The notes beneath the pieces are model-generated. The model searched no databases. It was not told the DNA's origin and saw only the letters and a list, made by a program, of their open reading frames with translations. From an uncultured Clostridium sp. (GTDB taxonomy: Bacteria; Bacillota; Clostridia; Lachnospirales; Lachnospiraceae): a DNA stretch of 6,231 nt. Each line of letters begins with the position of its first letter. The stretch's first letter is position 1. Location: positions 1 to 6,231 of the forward strand of contig CAMEWU010000142.1 of the NCBI GenBank assembly GCA_945946715.1. Direction: 5' to 3'. Below, in pieces: positions 6,182 to 6,231 of the stretch. The translations under genes and the position numbers were made by a program.

Positions 6182-6231
6182 ATGCCGGTTATATCTCGAT
6201 TTCATGGAATAGTAATAAAGATGTATCTTAG
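6182..6231 (+). CDS. DUF4160 domain protein, 5' end only
   Basis: Only 16 codons are in the window, reading MPVISRFHGIVIKMYL. This matches the highly conserved opening of DUF4160 proteins (PF13711), small proteins of about 80-100 residues that start MP-x-ISRFYGI-x-I-x-MY and continue with a PPHFHA-like motif, which would lie beyond the edge. The function of the family is not established. Its genes are frequently followed by a DUF2442 gene and have been regarded as candidate toxin-antitoxin-like pairs. The strong promoter with a palindromic operator fits such a self-regulated cassette. The call rests on a short stretch, but it is distinctive and supported by the promoter, the ribosome binding site and the start codon. 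Confidence 0.75.
   Translation, partial: MPVISRFHGIVIKMYL

Overview
The window looks like chromosomal DNA from a low-to-moderate GC Gram-positive anaerobe of the class Clostridia, most likely a plant-fibre-associated gut or rumen Lachnospiraceae. The reasons are the family 9 cellulase, a large YfhO-type membrane protein, purine-rich Shine-Dalgarno sites and the style of the lipoprotein signal peptide. Genus and species cannot be fixed from the sequence alone.

Left part (1-3806, + strand): the 3' end of a glycoside hydrolase family 9 endoglucanase, entering the window inside its catalytic DAGD motif, is followed 39 bases later by a complete 869-residue YfhO-family multi-membrane glycosyltransferase-like protein. 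No terminator lies between them, so they are probably co-transcribed. Middle part (3807-5835): a 124-base gap carries a candidate promoter, then a complete 602-residue membrane hybrid histidine kinase (two membrane segments, PAS, HisKA, HATPase, receiver) and a strong intrinsic terminator. The kinase has no partner regulator or HPt protein in view.

Right part (5836-6231): after the terminator the DNA becomes AT-rich and looks like accessory sequence. On the - strand there is a broken small lipoprotein gene, with a good ribosome binding site, signal peptide and lipobox, then a frameshift and an early end. Reading outward on the + strand is a near-consensus promoter whose -35/-10 spacer is filled by a perfect 20-bp palindrome. 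It is followed by a consensus ribosome binding site and the first 16 codons of a DUF4160 protein, a family often found paired with DUF2442 in toxin-antitoxin-like two-gene cassettes. The palindrome looks like the operator of a self-regulated cassette and is the most interesting signal in the window.

Functionally, the left genes suggest extracellular cellulose or beta-glucan attack and cell-surface polymer glycosylation, with the hybrid kinase as an independently transcribed sensor. No direct link between these three proteins is shown by the sequence. No tRNA, rRNA, CRISPR array, transposase or convincing riboswitch was seen.
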